Below, one piece after another: positions 47,349 to 56,122 of a stretch of 64,000 nt of DNA. The notes under the pieces were generated by a model, which saw only the letters and a list, made by a program, of their open reading frames with translations, was not told the origin of the DNA and did no database searches. Each line of letters begins with the position of its first letter. The stretch's first letter is position 1. The DNA is from Deltaproteobacteria bacterium. Lineage in GTDB: Bacteria; Desulfobacterota; Syntrophia; Syntrophales; JACQWR01. The position numbers were made by a program, and so were the translations under genes. The stretch is from NCBI GenBank assembly GCA_016209105.1, contig JACQWR010000004.1, forward strand, positions 124,001 through 188,000, in the 5' to 3' direction.

Positions 47349-47662
47349 AAGGAGTCAGAAACTACCTGAGGGCCTTGCAGGATCAGGGACTGATCATCAA
47401 CTTCGGCGTGGTGTTCGGATCACAGGTTAGAGAAATGCCGGATTCATGGAGCGATATTGATTTATTGGTTGTTTCTCCCCGGTTTGATGACCTGCGGGAC
47501 CGCGCTGATATTGATCTTCTTTGGCGTGTTGCGGCAAGGACGGATAATCGCATCGAACCGATCCCCTGCGGAGAGCGGCAGTGGCGCGAGGATGAATCCA
47601 GCGCAATCATTGAAATTGCCCGGCGCGAGGGACAGCCGATCACCATTGCGGAAAACCCATAA
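47327..47662 (+). CDS. Minimal nucleotidyltransferase (MNT, antitoxin-type)
   Basis: 111 residues with the pol-beta-type motif VVFGSQVREMPDSWSDIDLLVV (GSX9DxD). MNT proteins pair with HEPN partners and can AMPylate them. The start is GTG 47327 inside the HEPN gene. It ends three bases before the helicase ATG. Confidence 0.85.
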   Translation: MVDKSVVKGVRNYLRALQDQGLIINFGVVFGSQVREMPDSWSDIDLLVVSPRFDDLRDRADIDLLWRVAARTDNRIEPIPCGERQWREDESSAIIEIARREGQPITIAENP

Positions 47663-47665
47663 CCG

Positions 47666-50600
47666 ATGCCCGCCCATGACATCATCGACAATCGGACGGA
47701 GAAGCTGGTTGACCATCTCAGCGAGATGCTCGGCACCAGCGAGCGGGCGCGGTTCGCCGTCGGCTATCTCTTCCTTTCCGGACTGACCGGCGTTGCCGAA
47801 CGCCTTTTGAGCCTGAAGGAGCTCCGCCTGCTCATCGGCAACACGACCAACCGCGAGACGGTCGAGATGCTGGCGGAGGGCTACCGGCGCCTTGACCTCG
47901 CGGCGGAAGAGGTCGAGAGACAGATTTATCCCAAGCGCACGGAAGCCGGTAAGATGGCCGAGGCGACGGCCGGGAATCTGCGGAATTCCGTGGAGCTGAT
48001 GGATCAGATTGATGAGGCGCAGGCGCTGATTGCCGGGCTGATTCGGATGATCCAGGAGAAGCGCCTCAAGGTCCGCGTCTACACGAAGGGGCGGCTCCAT
48101 GCGAAGGCGTACATCTGCGACTACGGCAAGGTGTTCGACCCGGCCGGTAAGGAGGTCGCCCGGCACGAAAAGGGCATCGCGGTTGTGGGATCCTCGAATC
48201 TGACCCTGGCCGGGCTCACCCACAACACCGAGTTGAACGTGGTCGTGCAGGGGAATCAGAACCACCAGGAACTCGCCCGCTGGTTCGACGACCTCTGGAA
48301 AGAGGCGCAGGAATTCGACGAAACGCTGATGGTGGAGCTCCGGGAGTCCTGGGCGGCGGCGCAGGTCAGACCGTACGACATCTACATGAAGACGCTCTTT
48401 GCGCTCGTGAAGGACCGGCTGGAGGGTGAAGAAGAGCAGGAACTCTTCTGGGACGACGACGTCTTCCGCAAGCTGGCGAAATTCCAGAAGGTTGCCTTCA
48501 AGCAAGCGATCACCATGATCAAAGACTATGGCGGCGCGTTTGTATCGGACGTGGTCGGCCTGGGCAAGAGCTACATCGGCGCGGCCATCGTGAAGCATTT
48601 CGAGCGCACGGACCATGCCCGCCCGCTGGTCATCTGTCCCGCCCCGCTCAAGGAAATGTGGGAACGGTACAACGAGGTTTACCAACTCAATGCCCGCGTC
48701 CTCTCGATGGGCCATCTCCGGGAAAACGACAATGACGGCGTGACCAGGCTTCTGAAGGATTTTCAGTACAAGGACCGCGACTTTGTCCTCGTGGATGAAA
48801 GCCACAACATCCGGCACCCCGACACCCAGCGCTACAAAGTGCTCCAGACGTTTCTTTCCACCGGCCGACGTTGCTGTTTCCTGACCGCCACGCCCCGGAA
48901 CAAAAGCGCCTGGGACGTTTACCACCAGATCAAGCTTTTCCACCAGGATGACCGGACGGACCTGCCCGTTGATCCGCCGAACCTGAAGGAATTCTTCAAG
49001 CTGATCGAACGCGGGGAAAAGAAATTGCCCGACCTGCTGGCGAATATCCTGATCCGGCGGACCCGCAATCACATCCTGCGGTGGTACGGCTTCGACGCGG
49101 AAACGCACCAGCCCGTCGATCCCTGCCGTTTTCAGGACTATCTCGACGGCAGGCGGAAGGCCTATGTGCTCGTCGGCGGAAAACACCAGTTTTTCCCGAA
49201 GCGGCACCTTGAAACCATCGAGTACAGCATCGAAGACACCTACCAGGGTCTCTACCAGCAGTTGCGCGGCTATCTCGGCAAGGCCCGGAAGGGCAAGCCC
49301 GCCAAGGCCGCAGCAGGGGAACTTACCTATGCGCGTTACGGCCTGTGGCACTACGTGCGCGCGGAGAAACAGAAGAAGGAACCGTACGTCAGTCTGCAGC
49401 GGGCCGGAGCGAATCTGCGCGGACTGATGCGGGTTCTCTTATTCAAGCGGTTTGAGTCGAGTGTTTACGCCTTTCAGGAGACCATCCGCCGGCTGCTTGC
49501 GATTCACGAGTCCTTTCTGAGATCCATTGACCAGGGCTTCGTCCCGGCGGGAGAAGACGCGCAGGCCATCCTCTACGGAAGCGACTCGCTCGAAGAGGTT
49601 GACGTCATGGATGCCTTGCGCGCGGTGTCGCAGCGTTATCATGCCGAGGACTTCGACACGGATTCCCTGCGCAAACACATCGCGCACGACATCGAGCGTT
49701 TGAAGACTATTCAGCAACTTGTTGAGCCGATCAGCCCGGAGAAAGACGCCAAACTGCAAACGCTCAAGACGCGCCTGGCCGACAAACCGTTGCGGGGTGC
49801 AAAACGGTTGATCTTCACCCAGTATGCCGATACGGCAAAGTATCTCTACGACAATCTGAATCCCGGTGACAAGCTTGCCGACGTGGAGGTCATCTACAGC
49901 GGGGACAAGAGCAAGGAGCGCATCGTCGGACGGTTCGCGCCGAAAGCGAATCCGGAGTATCGCTTTGCCAAAGGCGAGGCGGAACTCATGACCGTTGTCG
50001 CCACCGACGTGCTGGCGGAAGGCCTGAACCTTCAGGACTGCGACAACATCATCAATTACGATCTGCACTGGAATCCGGTGCGGCTGATTCAACGCTTCGG
50101 ACGCATTGACCGGATCGGATCGGAACACGAAGTCATCTTTGCTTTCAATTTCCTGCCGGAGGTGGGAATCGAGAAGAACCTGAAGCTGTACGACAAGCTG
50201 CACAATCGGATTCAGGAGATTCACGACACCATCGGGGAGGACGCCAACATCCTCGACGAGACCGAACGCGTGAACCCCGAGGCGATGTACGCCATTTATG
50301 AAACGCGAGGTAGCGGCCTGGCAGTGCAGTTGGACCTCTGGGGCAAGCCGGAAGAGGAGTTTCTGGACCTGAACGAAGCCGAGGAAATCCTGCGGCAGTT
50401 GCGGAAAGAAAACCCGGCGGAGTTCGAACGCATCGCCGCTCTGCGCGACGGCATCCGGACGGCACGACCCTCTCTGCAAAAGGGTATGTTCGTTTTCTGC
50501 CAGGCAGGCCGCTTTCAGCAGCTCTTCCTGCTCGACGAGAAGGGTGCAGTCGTCTCCCGCGATGTCCCGAGGGTAGTCGGCTCAGTGAAGTGCGCCCCCG

Positions 50601-51013
50601 ATGCGCGGGCCGCCGATCTGCCGGATGGATACAACAAGGCGGTCATGACCGTGCAACGGGCATTCGCCGAAGAAGTCAAACATCGGGAGGCCGAACGCAG
50701 GCATACCTTCAACCTCACGCACGGCCAAATTTACGTGCTCCGGGAACTCAGGATCCTCTTTGAAGCCGCAACCGACGAGGAAATCAAGGGCAATGTCAAC
50801 ATCCTGGAGAAAGCGTTTCGAGGCGCACTGACCGGTGCGGTCAAGCGTGAACTAAACCAGTTGCGCCGCAACGCTGTCGCCGGCGAGGCACTCTACAAAC
50901 ATCTGATCCGCATCTACGACCAGCACAACCTGAAAGACGCGACGGCCCGACGAAGCCTGGAACTTGAGGACAAAGCCATTCCCCGCATCATTTGCAGCGA
51001 GGCATTCGTCTGA
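47666..51013 (+). CDS. PLD-nuclease/SNF2-like helicase
   Basis: 1,115 residues. The N-terminus (about 1-200) is a phospholipase D-type nuclease with one HKD-like motif (LHAKAYICD, about 144-152) and GSSNLTLAG (about 175). The SF2 helicase follows: Walker A-like VVGLGKSYIGA (about 290), DESHNIRHP, FLTATPRNKSAWD, then a C-terminal RecA domain with VLAEGLNLQDCDNIINYDLHWNPVRLIQRFGRIDRIG. It probably couples ATP-driven DNA translocation to cleavage. Its base composition matches the front of the methyltransferase gene, the natural partner. The start is duplicated upstream at 46775. DISARM DrmD has a similar helicase but not this PLD fusion with these neighbours. Confidence 0.85.
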   Translation: MPAHDIIDNRTEKLVDHLSEMLGTSERARFAVGYLFLSGLTGVAERLLSLKELRLLIGNTTNRETVEMLAEGYRRLDLAAEEVERQIYPKRTEAGKMAEATAGNLRNSVELMDQIDEAQALIAGLIRMIQEKRLKVRVYTKGRLHAKAYICDYGKVFDPAGKEVARHEKGIAVVGSSNLTLAGLTHNTELNVVVQGNQNHQELARWFDDLWKEAQEFDETLMVELRESWAAAQVRPYDIYMKTLFALVKDRLEGEEEQELFWDDDVFRKLAKFQKVAFKQAITMIKDYGGAFVSDVVGLGKSYIGAAIVKHFERTDHARPLVICPAPLKEMWERYNEVYQLNARVLSMGHLRENDNDGVTRLLKDFQYKDRDFVLVDESHNIRHPDTQRYKVLQTFLSTGRRCCFLTATPRNKSAWDVYHQIKLFHQDDRTDLPVDPPNLKEFFKLIERGEKKLPDLLANILIRRTRNHILRWYGFDAETHQPVDPCRFQDYLDGRRKAYVLVGGKHQFFPKRHLETIEYSIEDTYQGLYQQLRGYLGKARKGKPAKAAAGELTYARYGLWHYVRAEKQKKEPYVSLQRAGANLRGLMRVLLFKRFESSVYAFQETIRRLLAIHESFLRSIDQGFVPAGEDAQAILYGSDSLEEVDVMDALRAVSQRYHAEDFDTDSLRKHIAHDIERLKTIQQLVEPISPEKDAKLQTLKTRLADKPLRGAKRLIFTQYADTAKYLYDNLNPGDKLADVEVIYSGDKSKERIVGRFAPKANPEYRFAKGEAELMTVVATDVLAEGLNLQDCDNIINYDLHWNPVRLIQRFGRIDRIGSEHEVIFAFNFLPEVGIEKNLKLYDKLHNRIQEIHDTIGEDANILDETERVNPEAMYAIYETRGSGLAVQLDLWGKPEEEFLDLNEAEEILRQLRKENPAEFERIAALRDGIRTARPSLQKGMFVFCQAGRFQQLFLLDEKGAVVSRDVPRVVGSVKCAPDARAADLPDGYNKAVMTVQRAFAEEVKHREAERRHTFNLTHGQIYVLRELRILFEAATDEEIKGNVNILEKAFRGALTGAVKRELNQLRRNAVAGEALYKHLIRIYDQHNLKDATARRSLELEDKAIPRIICSEAFV

Positions 51014-51029
51014 ATTCGGTGGCAACCGT

Positions 51030-51062
51030 ATTCCCCGCTGCTTGCTCAAGGAGAGCTTCAAT
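51030..51062. repeat. Right flanking repeat of the defence region
   Basis: ATTCCCCGCTGCTTGCTCAAGGAGAGCTTCAAT matches the repeat at 38255-38286 in most positions and the same orientation, including a shared GGAGAGCTTCAAT. It begins 17 bases after the helicase stop. Confidence 0.5.
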
Positions 51063-51189
51063 CTTGCCCCTATCGAGAATCCCCGCTTGAAGAACAGGAA
51101 AATTCGTGCTAAGAGCACCATCCATCTCATGGATGGACCGGGAAACTCCGCCCGGCGGTGGAGCTTCAACGCTGAATGCAGGAGGGCTC

Positions 51190-52185
51190 ATGCGCGCTCG
51201 TTGTTCTCTTATGGTTTTAGCTCTTGTTCTTATTTCTGTGACGGATGCGTCCGCCGCAATCAAAAAGAATCATTCCGCCGGCATCGCCGGGAAACATGCC
51301 GCCCGCCGTCTCGTTTCTTCGAGCATATCGCGCACCCCTTACATTGGCGCCATTGTCGTTGATGCGGTCAATGGCCGGGTGCTGTTTAACGATAATGCGG
51401 ACAGCAGCGGATATCCGGCGAGCGTCACCAAGTTGATGGACCTGCTTATCATCCTGGAAAAAGTCCGGGAGGGGACTCTGGCGGTTACCGATAAGGTCAC
51501 CGTTACCGCCGAGGCCGTTAAAGTTGGCGGATCCCAGGCGTATCTGAGGGAGCACGAAACATTCTCCCTGGAGGAGTTGCTGTATGCCCTGATGGTGAAA
51601 TCGGCCAATGACGTGGCTGTGGCGCTGGCCGTTCATGTTGCCGGTTCCCCGGAAGCCTTTGTGCAACTGATGAACCGCAAAGCACAGCAGCTGGGCATGG
51701 CCGCGACCCATTTCCATTCTGTCCACGGACTGTCGCCCGGCAGGGGGCTGCCCCGCGATGTAAGCACGGCGCGCGATCTCTCCCTTCTTGCCGCTGCGGT
51801 GCTCAAGTATCCCGATGCCCTGCGCTATACGTCAACGAAACGCCATGCATTCCGCAACGGCACGGTCACCATGCGCAACCATAACCGCCTGCTCGGCGTC
51901 GTGGAAGGATGTGATGGATTGAAAACGGGATACTTTGCGGAAGCGGGTTATTCGATTGCCGCCACGGCCCAGCGCCAAGACGAACGGATCATTGTCGTCG
52001 TTCTGGGAAGCCGGTCCCTGCAGATGCGCGACATCAAGACCAGGGAACTCCTGGCGAAAGGTTTCCGGGAGGCAGAGCGACAGCCGGTGATGATTTCCAC
52101 CAAGGGGATACCCCCTTTTTCCCTTCTCGTTTCGAAGCAGGTGATTACCGGGCCGCTTGCGGCTCACCGGGGAAGCGTAAATTGA
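51190..52185 (+). CDS. D-alanyl-D-alanine carboxypeptidase (PBP5/6, S11)
   Basis: Periplasmic peptidoglycan-trimming enzyme. From ATG 51190 (after AGGAGGG) it has a signal peptide (SLMVLALVLISVTDASA). The three penicillin-binding motifs are SVTKL (SxxK), SAND (SxN) and LKTGY (KTG). The C-terminal PBP5 domain is short or absent (331 aa). Its end overlaps the opposite M14 peptidase gene by 41 bases. Confidence 0.92.
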   Translation: MRARCSLMVLALVLISVTDASAAIKKNHSAGIAGKHAARRLVSSSISRTPYIGAIVVDAVNGRVLFNDNADSSGYPASVTKLMDLLIILEKVREGTLAVTDKVTVTAEAVKVGGSQAYLREHETFSLEELLYALMVKSANDVAVALAVHVAGSPEAFVQLMNRKAQQLGMAATHFHSVHGLSPGRGLPRDVSTARDLSLLAAAVLKYPDALRYTSTKRHAFRNGTVTMRNHNRLLGVVEGCDGLKTGYFAEAGYSIAATAQRQDERIIVVVLGSRSLQMRDIKTRELLAKGFREAERQPVMISTKGIPPFSLLVSKQVITGPLAAHRGSVN

Positions 52186-53038
52186 TGAATTTCACAATGG
52201 CCGTCTGGAACTGCTGAAAGTAGGCATTTCCTCTGCTTGGCTCGGAAGAGGCGAGCTCAAGGGTCAGCGTGAAAATCTTCCGTTCGTGTCCCGCATAATT
52301 TCCGAGCGATCCGGGGAAATAGCCATTTCTCTTTAACGGGAAATTCGTTTCTTTGCTTATCTTTTCCAGCCACTGTTCAAACGAATCCAGATCGGCGGAT
52401 GGTCCGTCAAAATCATAAAACCCGAGCGGGGAATGCACGCTCAGTATTTTTTGAGGCTTGAATCGTTTAATCAGCGCCATCTGAAACAGGGTTTCCTGTT
52501 CAGAGCCGGGCTTTTTGCCCGGATAGTAGCGTCTGTTTCCGCGCGTTTTTTTCTGCCACAGGCGCACCGCGTCGGCATGCCAGTCCCTCGTAGGGAAATT
52601 CCTGTTTATATCAACACCGTTTGTGTTGACCCGTTGGGGAGGCTTTGAAAAAAAACCGTCCGGATTTACCAGGGGAGCGATGATGATGCAGGTATCCTGG
52701 TAAATCGTCGGATGTTCTTTAATGTAGTGGGCAAATTTCAAGAGAACGCATACGGTCGTTAGCTCATCGCCATGGACATTTCCAAGGAACAGGACACAGT
52801 CGTTTTTCGGACTGCCAAACTGGGCAAATAACAGCGGGGATTTTCGTTGAGTCGTCCGATAATACTCCCACGGGATATCCTGGGGTTTGATATCCGTCCA
52901 GCCGTATTCTGTACAGCGGTTTTCAAGCGCGTCGAGAAATTTCTGTATGCCCTTTTGGGACGCTTCCCGTGCAGATGCCTGTGTCGGAATGACCACGACC
53001 AGGGCGATAATCAACCATAACGCGACACCTTTTTTCAA
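52145..53038 (-). CDS. M14-family zinc peptidase (murein-peptide amidase-like)
   Basis: Exported carboxypeptidase-fold protein. Signal peptide WLIIALVVVIPTQASA; zinc ligands in NVHGDE (HxxE) and later SVHSP; substrate-binding DINRNFPTRDW; catalytic Glu in LTLELAS. It resembles MpaA, which trims murein tripeptides. It lies 29 bases after ald on the same strand; a cell-wall peptide role would supply alanine to that enzyme (inference). Confidence 0.82.
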   Translation of the reverse strand: MKKGVALWLIIALVVVIPTQASAREASQKGIQKFLDALENRCTEYGWTDIKPQDIPWEYYRTTQRKSPLLFAQFGSPKNDCVLFLGNVHGDELTTVCVLLKFAHYIKEHPTIYQDTCIIIAPLVNPDGFFSKPPQRVNTNGVDINRNFPTRDWHADAVRLWQKKTRGNRRYYPGKKPGSEQETLFQMALIKRFKPQKILSVHSPLGFYDFDGPSADLDSFEQWLEKISKETNFPLKRNGYFPGSLGNYAGHERKIFTLTLELASSEPSRGNAYFQQFQTAIVKFINLRFPGEPQAAR

Positions 53039-53067
53039 ATCCGCTATTCTCCTGTGAAGATATTCCG

Positions 53068-54183
53068 CTATTCCAAAAGATCACGCAGCGGTGTTACGGG
53101 GATGCCCCAGGCTTCGGCAACGCCGGGATGGGTTACCGTTCCCTCAACCATGTTGACGCCGGCCGCAATCTCCGGGTTGGTCCGCGCCGCTTCCCGCCAG
53201 CCCTTGTTCGCGATCTCCAGCGCGTAGCGGAACGTGGCGTTCGTCAGCGCGAAGGTGGATGTCCGGGGAACGGCGCCGGGCATGTTCGTCACACAGTAGT
53301 GGATGACGCCGTTTACAACATAGGTCGGGTCCCGGTGGGTGGTCGGGCGGCAGGTTTCCGAGCATCCTCCCTGATCCACGGCGACGTCCACGAGGACAGC
53401 CCCTTCCTTCATTGTCCGAATCATCTCCCGGGTTACCAGCTTGGGGGCCTTTGCGCCGGGAATGAGTACGGCGGCGATCAAGAGGTCCGCCGAGGCGACC
53501 AGTTTTTTCAGGTTGTAGGGGTTCGACATCAGGGTCGTTACGTTCGGAGGCATGACGTCCGCCAGGTAGCGCAAACGCTTGAGGTCCACGTCCAGAATGA
53601 ACACGTTTGCACCGATTCCCGCGGCAATCCGCGCCGCGCTGCTTCCCACGACCCCTCCTCCGATCACCACGACGTCCGCCGGCGCGACGCCCGGCACCCC
53701 GGACAGGAGGATTCCCCGGCCTCCGCGCGGCTTCTCCAGGTGCTTGGCCCCTTCCTGTACCGCCATCCGGCCAGCCACTTCGCTCATGGGGATTAAGAGA
53801 GGCAGGCTGCCGTCGGCGCTTTTCACGGTTTCATAGGCGATGGCTACGCTCCGACTCGTCTGCATCGCCTCGGTGAGGCCCCGGTCGGCGGCAAAATGGA
53901 AGTAGCAGAAGACCACCTGTCCCGAACGCACCAAACCATATTCCCGGGGAAGCGGTTCCTTGACCTTGATAACCAAATCCGCTTGGCGATAAATCTCTGC
54001 CGGATCGTACACAATGCTGGCGCCGCTGCCGAGATAATCCTCATCCCGTGCCCCGCTTGCCAGGCCCGCGCCCGTTTCCACCAGCACGTAGTGGCCGGCA
54101 GCAGCCATCTGCTCCGCCCCGGCGGGCAAAAGACCCACCCGGTTCTCATCAATCTTGATCTCTTTCGGAATGCCGATAATCAT
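53068..54183 (-). CDS. ald: Alanine dehydrogenase
   Basis: NAD-dependent oxidation of L-alanine to pyruvate and ammonia. Signatures are MIIGIPKEIKIDENRVG, VKVKEPLP-like KVKEPLPREY, the Rossmann VVIGGGVVGSSAARIAAGIGA and the DVAVDQGGC block. 371 aa is normal. It is upstream of the M14 peptidase. Confidence 0.94.
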   Translation of the reverse strand: MIIGIPKEIKIDENRVGLLPAGAEQMAAAGHYVLVETGAGLASGARDEDYLGSGASIVYDPAEIYRQADLVIKVKEPLPREYGLVRSGQVVFCYFHFAADRGLTEAMQTSRSVAIAYETVKSADGSLPLLIPMSEVAGRMAVQEGAKHLEKPRGGRGILLSGVPGVAPADVVVIGGGVVGSSAARIAAGIGANVFILDVDLKRLRYLADVMPPNVTTLMSNPYNLKKLVASADLLIAAVLIPGAKAPKLVTREMIRTMKEGAVLVDVAVDQGGCSETCRPTTHRDPTYVVNGVIHYCVTNMPGAVPRTSTFALTNATFRYALEIANKGWREAARTNPEIAAGVNMVEGTVTHPGVAEAWGIPVTPLRDLLE

Positions 54184-54277
54184 TGGTTCCTTGATCTCCC
54201 CCAGCCGTTTTCTGCGCTTGCAGGCGCTTCAGCGCTCAGGCCGCGCCACGGGCCTTCCCCTTGTCGCCTTGCTGCCG

Positions 54278-54760
54278 TTATTGCGGATCGTCGTCCGACA
54301 GGCATACTTCCTCCTTGCTGGTCCGTATTGAGTGTCGCAGGTACCGCACGCCGGAGAGAAATAATGCCGTTCCTATGGCGGTATAGAGAACGGCGAGATA
54401 CAATTTCGGCACCGGGGAATGACGAAGCATGATCCCCAAGAAGATCATGATGATGATAAGCAGATAGCTCTTCCAGGGCATGAAGGAAAAAACGCACCCT
54501 GTTCCCTCCATGGCGTGGATTCTCCCCAAGTTTCTGTCCACAATGCGAAGAAAGCCGAAATGATGAATCAGAGGGGCGCACACAATCCCGCCCACCGCTG
54601 CGAAAAGGGCGTCATGGTGATTTTCGGTCTTAAGCCAGAAATAGGAAATGACATTGAGCATAATTGCCGTTCCAATCCATGATATCCCGGCCACACTCAT
54701 AAGAACGCTTTTCGAGACACCCGGCTTCCACGTTTCAAGTTTCGAATTTTTAAACGTCAT
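54278..54760 (-). CDS. Four-TM membrane protein of unknown function
   Basis: 160 residues with about four hydrophobic helices (SVLMSVAGISWIGTAIML, ALFAAVGGIVCAPLIHHFGF, SYLLIIIMIFLGIML, LYLAVLYTAIGTALFLSGV). No motif I recognise. It has the same strand as ald, 94 bases upstream of it. Confidence 0.55.
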   Translation of the reverse strand: MTFKNSKLETWKPGVSKSVLMSVAGISWIGTAIMLNVISYFWLKTENHHDALFAAVGGIVCAPLIHHFGFLRIVDRNLGRIHAMEGTGCVFSFMPWKSYLLIIIMIFLGIMLRHSPVPKLYLAVLYTAIGTALFLSGVRYLRHSIRTSKEEVCLSDDDPQ

Positions 54761-54882
54761 ATGTTTCCCGAAGAACCGGCGGGGCGCATGGTTTTAGGCA
54801 TGCGGCGCCGTGGCCTTGATTTTAGGAACATATCAGGGTCCTGTCAAGCGCTATCGCGTTATCGTGATCGGGTCATTTGTTC

Positions 54883-54911
54883 TTGACAAAGAAACGCCAT
54901 TTTCATACACT
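54883..54911 (+). promoter_or_regulatory. Promoter of the FecR-OmpA-CHASE2 operon
   Basis: TTGACA (54883-54888), 17-bp spacer, TACACT (54906-54911), about 77 bases before the FecR-like start. It lies in the divergent gap with the four-TM gene. Confidence 0.65.
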
Positions 54912-54987
54912 TAGCCGCACCAAAAGCGACTTCTTATCAAACAAACTCACCGACAGCAGTATTTGCCACACTTATCAGGAGGATCTT

Positions 54988-55434
54988 ATGAAGGCGATCA
55001 CCATACTGGTTACTGTCACGATCCTTATCCTGGGAGGTTCTGTTGCCTGCCTGGCGGCGTTGGATTATGTCGGCATCGTCAAGACGATCGCCGGGGAGGT
55101 TGTGATCGTGAGAAACGCTCAAACCATTAAGGCGGAGGCAAACACGAAACTTCTGAAAGGTGATCTGGTAAGGACAGGGCCGAACGGGAAGGTGGGACTG
55201 ATCTTTGAAGACGACACCGTCGTTTCCATGGGCTCTAACAGTAAAATCATGATAGAGCAATTTTTGTTTCAACCGGCGGAAAAGAAACTCTCTTTCATTG
55301 CCAGGATATTTCAAGGCACGGCATCTTTTTTGTCGGGTCAATTAGCCAAACTGGCGCCGAATCTGGTATATATCGAAACACCCCAAGCGACCATAGGGAT
55401 GAGAGGAACGCATCTTCTGGTCAAAGTGGATTGA
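54988..55434 (+). CDS. FecR-domain exported protein
   Basis: 148 residues. Signal peptide ITILVTVTILILGGSVACLAA, then a FecR-type beta domain: GEVVIVRNAQTIKAEANTKLLKGDLVRTGPNGKVGLIFEDDTVVSMGSNSKIMI and IETPQATIGMRGT. Such proteins sit at the inner face of the periplasm. ATG 54988 (CAGGAGG) replaces the longer ORF. It is followed by an OmpA-type lipoprotein and a CHASE2 kinase, a recurring trio in proteobacteria. Confidence 0.82.
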   Translation: MKAITILVTVTILILGGSVACLAALDYVGIVKTIAGEVVIVRNAQTIKAEANTKLLKGDLVRTGPNGKVGLIFEDDTVVSMGSNSKIMIEQFLFQPAEKKLSFIARIFQGTASFLSGQLAKLAPNLVYIETPQATIGMRGTHLLVKVD

Positions 55435-55515
55435 TGGAAAAACCTGTCATCCGAAATTCTGACCACCCTGAAGATAGATAGACGCGAACAGCATCATCAC
55501 GGGAGATATGATCGT

Positions 55516-56112
55516 ATGAATTACGGATTGCGACGTGTTCTGCCATTTTTCGCACTCATTCTTATTTGCGGCTGCGCCGCGAAAACGATGGTTGTGCTGG
55601 TGCCTGATCCCGACGGAAAGACGGGCCGTATCTCCGTCTCAAATCAGGCCGGAAGCGTCGCCATTGAATCTCCAAACCAGGCGACGACCGTCAGCAGCGG
55701 GAAACCGCCGACTCCTCCGGTCGCTATGGAAAAAGAAACGATCGCCGCGCTCTTTTCAGAAGCCCTCTCCATCCAGCCGAAACGCCCGGTCCATTTCATT
55801 CTCTATTTTGAAAAAGATACGGCGCTCACACCTGATTCGCTCAAACAGATAGCCGATATCATTGCGGCCATACGGGAACGGGCATCAACCGATATCAGTG
55901 TTGTCGGACACACCGATTCCGTCGGCAGCAGGGAATACAATATGAACCTTTCAAGAAACAGGGCCGCTTCCGTAAGAGATATTCTGGTCAAGCAGGGAGT
56001 GGATGCGAACAGCATCACGACAACTTCCCATGGAAAGGAAAACCCGCTGGTTCCAACCGAAGACAATGTGAGCGAACCAAGAAATCGCAGAGTTGAGGTT
56101 GTTGTCAGATAG
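55516..56112 (+). CDS. OmpA-family lipoprotein
   Basis: 198 residues. A lipobox-like end of the signal sequence (LICGC) suggests lipidation. The C-terminal OmpA domain (about 90-198) has FILYFEKDTALTPDS, VVGHTDSVGSREYNMNLSRNRA and EPRNRRVEVVV for peptidoglycan binding. It lies between a FecR-domain protein and a CHASE2 kinase. Confidence 0.87.
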   Translation: MNYGLRRVLPFFALILICGCAAKTMVVLVPDPDGKTGRISVSNQAGSVAIESPNQATTVSSGKPPTPPVAMEKETIAALFSEALSIQPKRPVHFILYFEKDTALTPDSLKQIADIIAAIRERASTDISVVGHTDSVGSREYNMNLSRNRAASVRDILVKQGVDANSITTTSHGKENPLVPTEDNVSEPRNRRVEVVVR

Positions 56113-56122
56113 TGGTCTTACT

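Noticed and set aside
47462-49351. 629-codon antisense ORF over the helicase
   Set aside because: Shadow of the PLD-helicase frame with known motifs; no ribosome site or domain.
38462-51013. DISARM or BREX locus
   Set aside because: The methyltransferase and helicase are distantly like DrmMI/PglX and DrmD, but drmA, drmB (DUF1998), pglZ and brxC-type genes are absent.
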